DNA of 64,000 nucleotides. It comes from Promicromonospora sp049532985 (GTDB lineage: Bacteria > Actinomycetota > Actinomycetes > Actinomycetales > Cellulomonadaceae). Position numbers and translations under genes: made by a program. Each line of letters opens with the position of its first letter. Within the stretch, counting starts at the first letter, position 1. The DNA is taken from NCBI RefSeq assembly GCF_049532985.1, contig NZ_CP186693.1, positions 5,208,001 through 5,272,000 of the forward strand. The letters run 5' to 3'. Of this stretch, positions 8,418 through 16,076 are shown piece after piece. The notes beneath the pieces are model-generated. The model did no database searches, was not told the DNA's origin, and was given only the letters and a program-made list of their open reading frames with translations.

Positions 8418-8486
8418 CTGGCTTAAGCCAGCGACGCGACCATAGACTGGCTTGAGCCAGTTGCGCAAGAGGGTGGCTTGAACCAG
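8418..8486. promoter_or_regulatory. Three repressor operators between transfer operon and gntR
   Basis: Three copies of a 14-bp palindrome lie in the divergent intergenic region: CTGGCTTAAGCCAG (8418-8431, perfect), CTGGCTTGAGCCAG (8447-8460) and GTGGCTTGAACCAG (8473-8486). Centres are 29 and 26 bp apart, close to 2.5-3 helical turns. The third copy ends 18 bp before the gntR start codon. Placement fits a GntR repressor shutting off both the transfer operon and its own gene. Confidence 0.85.
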
Positions 8487-8504
8487 TTCGCTAGTGTTGG
8501 CTTC

Positions 8505-9284
8505 ATGCCTGATCAGCGACCCCACGGCGAGAACGCCGAAGCGCGCGAGATCGCTGCCGCGCTGCGGGAAGCGATCCACTCCGGCGAGTTGAACGCCGGC
8601 GACAAACTGCCCTCCGAGCGTGTTCTAGCTGCCACCTACCACGGCGCACGGAACACGGCCCGGGCTGCCGTCCAGGAGCTCATTCAAGAGGGCTTGGTCC
8701 GGTCCGAGCATGGCCGGGGGTACTTCGTCCGTGAGCGTCCGCGCTGGATGCGGTTCGGTCGGCTGCGGTACACGACCCCGATGCGCGCTGTCACCCGGCA
8801 CGGCCCGTTCGGTGCAGAGGCCCGAGCGCAGGGCAAAACGCCGCGGGTCGACGTTCGCAGCGCCGAGCGTGTGCCCGCCGATCCCGACGTGGCGGAACGA
8901 CTCGGCATTGAGCCAGGGACCGACGTCGTCAGGCGGGAGAACTGGTACTACGCGGATGATGTGCCGATGCAGATCGGCATCACGTTCATTCCCTGGTCCA
9001 TCGCGGAAGGCACCGCCCTAGCGAGGGCCGAGAACCTCGGGAAGCGCGCTCTCTACGGGCACCTCGAAGACCTCGGATACACGATCGCGAGTATCCGCGA
9101 GGAGATCACTGCGCGGCCGGCCACTCGAGAAGAGGCCGAAGGGCTCGACTTGCCGCCGGGCGTGCCCATGATCGATCTGTGGCATACCGGCATGACCGCC
9201 GACAAGCAGCCGTTCGAGGTCACGAACTTCTGCATGCGCGCCGACTACTCGGCACTCGACTACGACATGCCTGTGGACTACTGA
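8505..9284 (+). CDS. GntR-family repressor (KorSA-like) of the element
   Basis: 259 residues. The winged helix (about 10-75: LPSERVLAATYHGARNTARAAVQELIQEG split across the HTH) precedes a UTRA ligand-binding domain (about 95-255). Such GntR/UTRA proteins are the master repressors of AICE transfer and replication. ATG 8505 was chosen because it follows the third operator; a TTG start 27 bp upstream would place coding sequence inside that operator. No clear Shine-Dalgarno is seen. The stop overlaps the GNAT start (TGATG). Confidence 0.88.
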   Translation: MPDQRPHGENAEAREIAAALREAIHSGELNAGDKLPSERVLAATYHGARNTARAAVQELIQEGLVRSEHGRGYFVRERPRWMRFGRLRYTTPMRAVTRHGPFGAEARAQGKTPRVDVRSAERVPADPDVAERLGIEPGTDVVRRENWYYADDVPMQIGITFIPWSIAEGTALARAENLGKRALYGHLEDLGYTIASIREEITARPATREEAEGLDLPPGVPMIDLWHTGMTADKQPFEVTNFCMRADYSALDYDMPVDY

Positions 9285-9793
9285 TGGGCCTGACGATCCG
9301 CCCACGCCGCGACGACGACCTTCCTGCCCTCGCCGCCGTACTGGTCCGCGTTCATGACCTGGACGGGTACCCCGTCGAGGGAGTCGCGGACCCCGAAGGC
9401 TGGTTGCGCCACGACCACGAGCTACAAAGTTGGACTGCAATCGAAGACGGCGTTCCCATCGGCCAGGTCACACTCACGCGCGCCGCCGCCGGAGACGACG
9501 CCGCCCGAGCCTGGCAGGACCACGGTTGCGGCAGCATCGACCGTTTGGCCATCCCAGTGCGCCTCTTCGTGGACCCTGACCACCGGGGCAGCGGAGCGGG
9601 ACGCCTCCTGATGGAGGCAGCCCTGGACTACGCGCGAACCCGAGGGCTTGCCATCGCGTTCGACGTCATGCTGAAAGACCAAGCGGCCATCAGGCTCTAT
9701 GAGCGCCTCGGTGCCGTCCGAATCGCCGATGTCACCCACCGTTACGGGAACGGCTCCGCTGAACCTGCATCCGTCTACGCACTGCGCTCATAG
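9284..9793 (+). CDS. GNAT-family N-acetyltransferase
   Basis: 169 residues. The acetyl-CoA loop is visible as LFVDPDHRGSGAGRLLMEAAL (motif A around 103-123, split here), followed by the LYERLGAVRI motif B near the C-terminus. The ATG overlaps the gntR stop, so translation is coupled to the repressor. In pSAM2 the equivalent neighbourhood carries the Nudix protein Pif; here a GNAT takes that place. Substrate unknown; modification of a protein, tRNA or small molecule is equally possible. Confidence 0.82.
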   Translation: MGLTIRPRRDDDLPALAAVLVRVHDLDGYPVEGVADPEGWLRHDHELQSWTAIEDGVPIGQVTLTRAAAGDDAARAWQDHGCGSIDRLAIPVRLFVDPDHRGSGAGRLLMEAALDYARTRGLAIAFDVMLKDQAAIRLYERLGAVRIADVTHRYGNGSAEPASVYALRS

Positions 9794-9881
9794 GAATTCG
9801 TCTCGCTAGACCCCGGCACCGCCCTACTGCGGACGGGCGCTGACCACTAGCCTGGACAAACGGCATAACCCAGGGAGAAGC

Positions 9882-11102
9882 ATGGCAAACACCAGCGACA
9901 CCGACGAAGCCGCGCGAGCGGCCGAAGAGCTTGAACTGGTACCGCTGGTACCAGATCAGGGCGAAGACGAGAGCGACGGCGACAGTGGTTATAGCGCCGG
10001 CAAGTTCAGCGCGGCAGTGGCGGCCAAGGACTGGACTGTCGAAACGCTCGTTACTCAAATGAGGAAGGGGAGAATCGACCTTACGCCATCATTTCAGCGA
10101 CGGAACGCTTGGCTTTCAAACCGAAAGAGCAAGCTGATTGAGTCAATCATGCTGGAATTTCCGATCCCGCAAATCGTCCTGGCCGAGAAGAGAAACAGGC
10201 CTGGATTCTATTTTGTGTTGGACGGCAAGCAGAGGCTCCTAACGCTTAGGCAATTTTTTGCCGACAAGGATGACCCGCGAGACGAAGGGTTTGATCCGCT
10301 GATACTCACTGGGCTTGAGGTGGTTTCCGATCTCAACAGAAATGACGCCAGCATGCTCGATGAGGGTGCTTTGGCGCGAATCGAAAATCACACGATCCGG
10401 ACGGTTGTCCTCAGCAAGTGGAACTCCGAGCAGCTCCTGCTATCACTCTTTCTTCGGTTGAACACGGGCAGCGTGCCCCTTTCGCCCCAGGAACTTCGGC
10501 AAGCCCTGATTCCAGGCGAGTTCATGGCTTGGCTGGATGAGGAATCGGGCAATCAGCCTGACATGCAAATCCTCCTGGGCAACAAGCACCCGGACCGGCG
10601 GATGGCCGACGCTGAGCTTGCCTTGCGTTTCATCGCGTTCTCACTCTCTCCAATCCCGTATCGAGGGAATCTCAAGCAGTTCCTCGATGTGACTTCCAAA
10701 GAGCTAAATGACGACTGGGGCTATCAGCAGTCGAGGGCATTCAATGCCCTGCAAGAGATGGGTCAGGCCATCCGTGCAGGATTCGAGCTCTTTGGCCCCG
10801 AGCACTTCTGCCGCAAGTGGTCGGGCGCGAAATACGAACGAGCGCTCAACCGTGCCGTGTTTGACTTTCAGGTCTATTCACTGTCTCGTCCCGAGGTAAG
10901 GCAAGCCCTTGCGGGCAAGGGTGAACAGTTGGAGTCGGAATTCAAGCACGCTTGTGTGTCCAATGTGGAGTTCACGCGATCAATCACCGCGACCACCAAG
11001 ACACGAGACGCGTTTGTTATTCGGCATCGGGTTTGGCGAGATATCGTGCAGCGCGTGGCTGGTGTTTCCTACCCACTTCCCAATCCGCTGGACCTGGAGT
11101 AG
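9882..11102 (+). CDS. DUF262 (ParB/GmrS-like) protein of a two-gene cargo module
   Basis: 406 residues. The DUF262 signature is clear: LTPSFQRRNAW (F71-W77) and VLDGKQRLLTL (D114-R118), the nucleotide-binding core shared with ParB-like NTPases/nucleases. A helical C-terminal half follows, with no DUF1524 HNH domain, so it is a GmrS-type subunit rather than a GmrSD fusion. ATG 9882 follows GGGAGAAG. Composition is clearly AT-richer than the element backbone. The HEPN gene starts 3 bp after its stop. A defence (modified-DNA or phage-sensing) role is inferred. Confidence 0.82.
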   Translation: MANTSDTDEAARAAEELELVPLVPDQGEDESDGDSGYSAGKFSAAVAAKDWTVETLVTQMRKGRIDLTPSFQRRNAWLSNRKSKLIESIMLEFPIPQIVLAEKRNRPGFYFVLDGKQRLLTLRQFFADKDDPRDEGFDPLILTGLEVVSDLNRNDASMLDEGALARIENHTIRTVVLSKWNSEQLLLSLFLRLNTGSVPLSPQELRQALIPGEFMAWLDEESGNQPDMQILLGNKHPDRRMADAELALRFIAFSLSPIPYRGNLKQFLDVTSKELNDDWGYQQSRAFNALQEMGQAIRAGFELFGPEHFCRKWSGAKYERALNRAVFDFQVYSLSRPEVRQALAGKGEQLESEFKHACVSNVEFTRSITATTKTRDAFVIRHRVWRDIVQRVAGVSYPLPNPLDLE

Positions 11103-11105
11103 GGC

Positions 11106-11759
11106 GTGAATCTCAGCGCACAGCTCGATCACCTCGATCGATTGCTGCTCAGTGGTGTTCAGGTGCAGTTTCCGGACGAATTGCCGGACGAAGAAAAGGC
11201 CATGATTAACGCCTACGTCGTGCTGTCGCACGCGGTAATCGAGGAGTTTATCGAAGATCTATTCGAGGGCCATTTCAGGCGCCTATCCGGTTGGCTAGTA
11301 AGTCCGATGGTCCCAGCAGAGACTGTGCGACTAGCTCTCGCAATCGCGGACTGGCTGCCCGAGAAACAAATGCCGACTTACAAGAAAAGGACTCTTGAAG
11401 GGATGTTCAAGGCGGCCAAGTCGGCTCTGGTAATTCAGCTGCGCAATAATCACGGTATAAAAGATCACAATATCTCACAGATGGCATCGCTTGTCGGTGT
11501 GGACTGGAGATCCATGGACGCGGCGCTAAACGCTAAATTGGCAGATTTGACGACGCTGGGCAGCAAGCGTGGCGAGGCCGGCCACTTGTCCCCGTATACC
11601 GAACGAGCTAAAGCGATCACGCGCCAAACGTATCCTGACGACGTACGCGAGTGGGTCGAAAATGCCCGGAAGGCATGCGTCGCTATGGAAGAATACCTGG
11701 ACAATCTTGTGCTGGGTCAACAGCCAATGAGCATTATCGGGGACTGGGACGGCAACTAA
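11106..11759 (+). CDS. HEPN-domain protein (putative RNase effector)
   Basis: 217 residues from GTG 11106, all-helical. An RX4H motif, R155-GEAG-H160 (SKRGEAGHLS), lies late in the helical bundle, as in HEPN ribonucleases of toxin-antitoxin and abortive-infection systems. The overall look (NAYVVLSHAVIEEFIEDLFE near the start) resembles MAE_28990/RiboL-PSP-type HEPN proteins. It is 3 bp from the DUF262 gene, so the two are almost certainly cotranscribed and partnered. Composition is AT-rich. The IS begins 27 bp downstream. Confidence 0.78.
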   Translation: MNLSAQLDHLDRLLLSGVQVQFPDELPDEEKAMINAYVVLSHAVIEEFIEDLFEGHFRRLSGWLVSPMVPAETVRLALAIADWLPEKQMPTYKKRTLEGMFKAAKSALVIQLRNNHGIKDHNISQMASLVGVDWRSMDAALNAKLADLTTLGSKRGEAGHLSPYTERAKAITRQTYPDDVREWVENARKACVAMEEYLDNLVLGQQPMSIIGDWDGN

Positions 11760-11786
11760 CGCGCTGCGCCTCCGTGGCCGAGCGCC

Positions 11787-13184
11787 CAGGGCGGTTTCAA
11801 AGTTGATCATCCGCTCGGGTCGCGCGTCGTTGCGTGAGGCGGGTGGGGCGGGCGCTCCGGGTGTGAGGGCGGGCGCGGCCCTGTGACCTGCAAGGATGGA
11901 GGTTCCTACGCCGTCCGTCCGTGCTTGCCGAGGTGCCGCGCCCGTGTCTGTAGTCTCGCCTGTTCTTGCCCTGTTTGACCAGCCCACGGTGACGCAGATG
12001 GTGTTGCGGGGGCAGGTTGACGGACTGCTGGACGCGTTCGCGTCGGTCCCGGACCCGCGTGATGCGCGCGGTGTGCGGTTCCCGCTGGTGGTCGTGCTCG
12101 GGCTGGCGCAGCTGGCCGTGGCGTGCGGCGCGGTCGGGTTCGACGAGATCGCCGAGGTCGCCGCCGACCTCGATGCTGACCTGACGGGAGCGTTCGGGTT
12201 GGTGCGCTCGGCACCGTCGTCCGGAACGTTCCGGCGGGTCCTGAACGCGACAGACCCGGTCGCGCTGGACGAGGCGCTGTGCCGGTGGGCCGAACCTGCG
12301 GTGTCGCAGGTCCGGGAAGCTGAGCGGGTCGAGCGGGTGGTCAGCGCGGACGGCAAGACGATGCGGGCCGCGCGTCGCCGCCTCGAGTCGGGCCGTTTCG
12401 CCCAGGACCAGGTCGTGGAGATGCTGGACCAGGCCACTGGTGTCGTCCTGGCGTGTCAGGAGGTCGACGGCGGGGACGAGATCGGCGCGGTCGGGCAGGC
12501 CGTGACCCGGCTGATCGACCGGTGGGGGTCGCTGGCCGGGGTCGTGCTGATCGCGGACGCCAAGCACACCCAGCACAAGCTCGTCGAGCAGGTGGGCGAC
12601 GCCGGCGGGTGGTGGGTACTGCCCGTGAAGGAGAACCAGCCGGGCATCTATGCTCGCGTCACGGGCCTGCCCTGGTCAGACCCTGAAGGCGGCCGCCGTC
12701 GAGCGTGGCAGGAGCCACGGCAGGCAGGAGACTCGCACGATCCGGGTGATCCAGGCACCCGAGCACGTCGATCTCGGGCTGGCCGGCGCGGCCCAGGTGA
12801 TCAAGATCGGTCGGCACGTCCTGCGCAAGAAGAACCTGACCGCCGAGCCCGCGTGGACCCGCGAGACCGCCTACTTCCTGACGAGCTTGCCCGCACACCT
12901 GGCCGACCCGGCCGTACTCGCCCGGATCGTGCGGTCTCACTGGCGCATCGAGAACCAGCTGCACTGGGTCCGCGACACCGCCTACGACGAGGACCGGCAC
13001 ACCGCCCGGACCGGGAACGGGCCCGTCAACCTCGCCTGCCTGCGCAACACCGCGATCAGCCGCCACCGCTTCACGGGCGCCGACAACATCCGAAAACGGC
13101 TACGCGCCTGCGCCCGCCACGCTCATCGGGCCCTGCACACGCTCACCACCCAGCAAACCCAAGATCAACTTTGAAACCGCCCTG
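11787..13184 (+). mobile_element. ISAs1-family insertion sequence
   Basis: The 1398-bp element has perfect 22-bp terminal inverted repeats (11787-11808 and 13163-13184, beginning CAGGGCGGTTTCAAAGTTGA). It is flanked by a 10-bp target duplication, GCCGAGCGCC, at 11777-11786 and 13185-13194. Intact ends and a perfect duplication indicate a recent insertion. Its transposase is frameshifted. It lies inside the AICE cargo region, just after the HEPN gene, in noncoding DNA. Confidence 0.92.
11896..13174 (+). pseudogene. ISAs1-type DDE transposase, frameshifted
   Basis: The first part (frame from 11896, or GTG 11944) carries the DDE_Tnp_1-associated N-terminus (LLDAFASVPDPRDARGVRFP), ADGKTMRAARR and VLIADAKHTQ. 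The second part (frame continuing to 13174) carries HGRQETRTIRV, RSHWRIENQLHWVRDTAYDE and the C-terminus. The switch of frame falls between about 12673 and 12715, after LPWSDP. One extra base or two missing would explain it. Either the IS is inactive or the base call is wrong; a programmed shift is not usual for this family. Confidence 0.88.
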
Positions 13185-13194
13185 GCCGAGCGCC

Positions 13195-13544
13195 ACACCC
13201 GCGCTCGGCACGACCAGTGGCTGCCTGCCTCCCCAGCGTTTGCGCTGATATGGCGTCACGCTGCCGAATTGACCTCTATGAGATCAAGGGCGCGGCTCCG
13301 CCGCGCCGGCCTGCACCTTCGGCGGGGCCCCGCGACAGGGACCCCCGCGACCTCCGGCGCCTGGCGGCGCCTCCGGCCGCACCCCCGTCGCACCCCACCT
13401 TCGGCGCCGGCCCCGGGTGGCGAAGGCTGTCCTGGATCGTCACGTTGCGTGGCGGGCTCCTAGAGTTCCGATGCCGTGACGGCGATCGGACAGGCGGGCT
13501 CAGCGATGCGCTCGTCGCGACTCGTGCGCTTGTAGGCGCCGCGG
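13195..13544. other. Noncoding, GC-rich and strongly structured segment
   Basis: No credible gene. A perfect hairpin GGCGCGGC-TCC-GCCGCGCC lies at 13289-13307, followed by several nested GC-rich inverted repeats (GGCGCC copies, CCTTC...GAAGG) to about 13430. It could be a bidirectional terminator zone, a structured RNA or a single-strand origin of the rolling-circle element. None of these can be proven here. Confidence 0.4.
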
Positions 13545-14453
13545 CTAGTTGTCCACCGTCTGCACGTCAAGTGTCTGCCAATCCGAATCGCCTGGCGGAT
13601 CCGCGGGTTCAAGCCCGAACATGAGGATGTCAAGGCAGCGACGTGTCTCGGAAAAGAGCTGTGGGAGAGCCGTTCCTACTTCGTGTTGTCTCCCGTTATG
13701 CTCCAGCAGAACTCGCATGGTTGGCCGAAGTTCCATCTTCGTGAAGGGCTTGATCGGTGCTTCGGTATAAACCGTGCCGAGCAGGGCCCCATCTGCAAAG
13801 CGGACGCCATTCCGCAGTTCGATACGAGGATTCACGTCCACGTCCTCTTCGTACTGAATGGCGAAGCTGAGATCGACCTGCTCGAAGTCGGCGCTCACCG
13901 TGACGAAGTCGCGATGCTTGTCTTGCACATCGAGATCGTGAACCACTGAGAGCGTGGTGATCCCGCCCTCGGGCGCGTAGTTGAACGGTTGCACGACGGA
14001 CAGACGGTGCTGGAACTCTGGATCGATATCGCTAATCCAGGCCTTGAGTGCTTCCTGCCACTGTCGTTCTTCGGTGGAGATCGGGAATGCGACCCGCTTG
14101 GGACGGTTCGGTCGCGTGTCGTTGTAGTGCGCCATTCCCCACGCCACCGCATCGAGGGCACTGCGGAGATTGTGCAGCGCGTCGCCGATCGTCAGCGCCC
14201 ACTCTTGCGTCGGGATGCCGCGCGGGATCCGAGCGACAAGATCGATCGCTTCCCGATCCTCGCGCAAGATGCCCTCGACCATCGCGGGCGCGCTTGCTTG
14301 CCACTCGGCAAATCTCGCCTGCAGCGTCGCATAGTGTGTATTCGCTCGGCTCCACTTGAGATCTGGCCAGGTTGAGAAGTTGACGCCCCCCACAAGGCGG
14401 ATCGGAGGTGCGTAGGGGCCCGGCGCGCTCTCTTTGGGTTCGTTGGTCGGCAC
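13545..14453 (-). CDS. Cargo protein of unknown function (HNLRSALD-motif family)
   Basis: 302 residues from GTG 14453. The motif IGDALHNLRSALDAVAWGMA (about 88-107) occurs in a widespread set of uncharacterised bacterial proteins that I know only as hypothetical. The rest is mixed alpha/beta with no signal or membrane segment. It is monocistronic, opposite in strand to the DUF262-HEPN pair, and less GC-rich than the chromosome. Its location in AICE cargo makes a defence or host-interaction role possible but unsupported. Confidence 0.6.
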   Translation of the reverse strand: MPTNEPKESAPGPYAPPIRLVGGVNFSTWPDLKWSRANTHYATLQARFAEWQASAPAMVEGILREDREAIDLVARIPRGIPTQEWALTIGDALHNLRSALDAVAWGMAHYNDTRPNRPKRVAFPISTEERQWQEALKAWISDIDPEFQHRLSVVQPFNYAPEGGITTLSVVHDLDVQDKHRDFVTVSADFEQVDLSFAIQYEEDVDVNPRIELRNGVRFADGALLGTVYTEAPIKPFTKMELRPTMRVLLEHNGRQHEVGTALPQLFSETRRCLDILMFGLEPADPPGDSDWQTLDVQTVDN

Positions 14454-14566
14454 GATGCAAGCATGTCACCGAAGGTATGTAGCACACTGAAATTCACGAC
14501 CGCCGCACCGGAAATCAGCCGAAGTTCACCCCGCCACGGGGCGGGGAGCGTTTTACGCTCAGGTGT

Positions 14567-14806
14567 ATGGCTAAGCACCTGCTGCTTGATTCAGCAACGT
14601 CAAACTGGCGTCTACATGTCTCCGAGAACCCGAGCGATGTCATCCAGAGGCTCCAAGAAGCCGAACCTGGAGTTCTCGTCACCGTCAAAGTCGTCCTACC
14701 GGACCAGCTCAATGCCCAGACCATCTGGGTGAACCCTTCACAGCTCGGGTGGTGGACAGTCATCGAGCTTCCTGACGCCGATTCGAGCGTGTCGCAACCC
14801 ACGTGA
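14567..14806 (+). CDS. Small cargo protein, unknown function
   Basis: 79 residues, MAKHLLLDSATSNWRLHVSE onward, with alternating hydrophobic strands (VLVTVKVVLP, WWTVIEL). It is divergent from the 302-residue cargo gene. I recognise no family. Codon use is consistent with a real gene, but the evidence is mainly an open frame with a sensible start. Confidence 0.5.
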   Translation: MAKHLLLDSATSNWRLHVSENPSDVIQRLQEAEPGVLVTVKVVLPDQLNAQTIWVNPSQLGWWTVIELPDADSSVSQPT

Positions 14807-15322
14807 CTAGTCATGACGGGCTCATGACGAGACGGGCCACCAGGAGTGTGGTCGTGGCATATCGGGGTTCTTGCCGTAGGTCGCGGACGGTCACGGCGGG
14901 CGGCGCTCGTAGCCGGCCACGTCGAGCACCCGCCTAACAACCGCCCGCACGAGGCCGGCGTGCCAGACCATCCGACGTCGGACGCCATCACAGACCGAGG
15001 GGCAGCGGTCATCTCACCTGTGGAACGACGTCCGGCTCTCGGAGGATCTTCATCGACGAGGCACCGCATCAAGGCCGCTCTGCGTCACTGCGTGATGGCG
15101 CAAGCGCCAGCCTTGACCCGGCACCACGACGACGAAGAACGTGGCAGGGAGCCGAACGACGCCCCACCCCGAACGCGCCAGGATGTCTCCGTTTTCGCTC
15201 CGGTTTGCGGTCCGCATCGGTGCCAACGCATCCAAGCCGGTCGGAGTGCGATCACGGTATCTGCGCAGGTCAGCCAGGTTATGTCGTTCCACGTGCAACG
15301 CCGTACAAGTGCCCTCTCCAAC
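14807..15322. other. Noncoding right end of the element
   Basis: No supported gene in about 500 bp. The segment holds the right copy of the 21-bp arm-type repeat (15188-15208) and leads into attR. After circularisation it would lie on one side of attP, the 363-410 segment on the other. Confidence 0.5.
15188..15208 (+). repeat. Putative integrase arm-site repeat, right copy
   Basis: TCCGTTTTCGC followed by TCCGGTTTGC matches 370-390 in 20 of 21 positions and in the same orientation. It ends 114 bp before the attR repeat. See the left copy for interpretation. Confidence 0.6.
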
Positions 15323-15390
15323 CCCACCGCTACCGCACCCTGAAGGCCCCCAACCGCGTCACTCTGCGGATCTGGGGGCCTTCGTCATGC
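15323..15390. repeat. attR: right direct repeat of the integrated element
   Basis: The copy of 295-362 with two mismatches (15338, 15341). Only the last 15 bases of the tRNA are repeated, so no second tRNA is made. The stop codon of the leftward tetR gene (15385-15387) lies inside this repeat. The repeated terminator hairpin (15343-15382) therefore also lies downstream of tetR. Confidence 0.93.
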
Positions 15391-16026
15391 GCCGGCCGGG
15401 TCCCCAGTGCTTGACCCGCCGGCCTGTCCAGCGGCCCTCGTGACCCCGTCCACCAGCATCCGCACCAGCTCCTCCCCGTCGACCTGCCACTTCTCCGTGG
15501 CCAGGTGCCCGCTGAGCTCCAACCCCGCGATCCCGTGCGCGCTCGACATCAGCAGGGCGCCGTAGCGGAGCGCGTCGGGTTCGCCCACGACGTCGGCCAC
15601 GATGGTGAGGAACTCGTCCTCCAGGCGGCGCGCCGCCGCCGATGACTCGGCGTCGTCAGCGGGGGTGCTGAACATCAGGGCGTAGCGGTGGGGGCGTCGC
15701 CGTCCGACCTCGATGAGGGCCAGCAGCGCACGCTCGAGGCGTTCGGGCGGTGTGCTTCCCTCGTCGTCCCGCAGCTCTCGCACCTGGTCCGCGAGTGCGC
15801 CCCAGGCGTCGATCGCGAGCTGGGTGAGCAGGTGCTCCTTGTTCGCGAAGTGCCCGTAGGGCGCGCCGCGCGAGACGCCGGCGCGGGCGCCCACGGCGCG
15901 CAGGGTCACGGCGTCCGGGCCGCCGCCGTCGAGCAGCTCGGCCGCGGCGCGGACCAGTGCTCGCCGGGTCGCGGCGGCGGTCTCGGTTCGGGTCACCACG
16001 CGATCCATCCTACTTGACAGTGTCAT
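15385..16026 (-). CDS. TetR-family regulator, C-terminus at attR
   Basis: 213 residues from ATG 16026 (an alternative ATG is at 16008). The TetR DNA-binding helix-turn-helix spans about 20-63 (VTLRAVGARAGVSRGAPYGHFANKEHLL is its core, split here after GVSRG). The C-terminal helical domain should bind a ligand. It is divergent from the SnoaL-like gene with two operator-like repeats overlapping both start codons. Its stop codon falls within the attachment repeat, so integration left the reading frame unchanged. Confidence 0.88.
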   Translation of the reverse strand: MTLSSRMDRVVTRTETAAATRRALVRAAAELLDGGGPDAVTLRAVGARAGVSRGAPYGHFANKEHLLTQLAIDAWGALADQVRELRDDEGSTPPERLERALLALIEVGRRRPHRYALMFSTPADDAESSAAARRLEDEFLTIVADVVGEPDALRYGALLMSSAHGIAGLELSGHLATEKWQVDGEELVRMLVDGVTRAAGQAGGSSTGDPAGA

Positions 16027-16076
16027 ATGAATGGGCGCACCGTAGTTGGCATGACGTTGTCATATGAAACTGACAA
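16015..16076. promoter_or_regulatory. Two operator repeats overlapping divergent start codons
   Basis: TGACAGTGTCATATGAA (16015-16031) and TGACGTTGTCATATGAA (16052-16068) are direct copies 37 bp apart, each with a TGACNNNGTCA dyad. The second extends into a further dyad, TTGTCA...TGACAA (16057-16076). The first covers the tetR start codon, the second the SnoaL-like gene start. This is the expected arrangement for TetR autoregulation; binding is inferred. Confidence 0.7.

Larger units (their letters stand above)
295..15390. mobile_element. Integrated AICE-type (pSAM2-like) conjugative element in tRNA-Ser
   Basis: The element is delimited by 68-bp att repeats and is about 15.0 kb per unit. It carries every expected AICE module: tyrosine integrase and excisionase, rolling-circle Rep (HUH motif), FtsK-like TraB translocase, DUF2637 membrane protein and a GntR-type repressor. 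There is no relaxase or type IV secretion system, as is normal for AICEs, which move double-stranded DNA through TraB. Cargo sits to the right (9800-15300). The traB frameshift suggests it may be unable to transfer itself unless that is a sequencing error. Confidence 0.92.

Noticed and set aside
15323..15390. A possible second tRNA-Ser at the right end
   Set aside because: Only the last 15 bases of the tRNA are repeated; no anticodon or D arm is present. It is attR.
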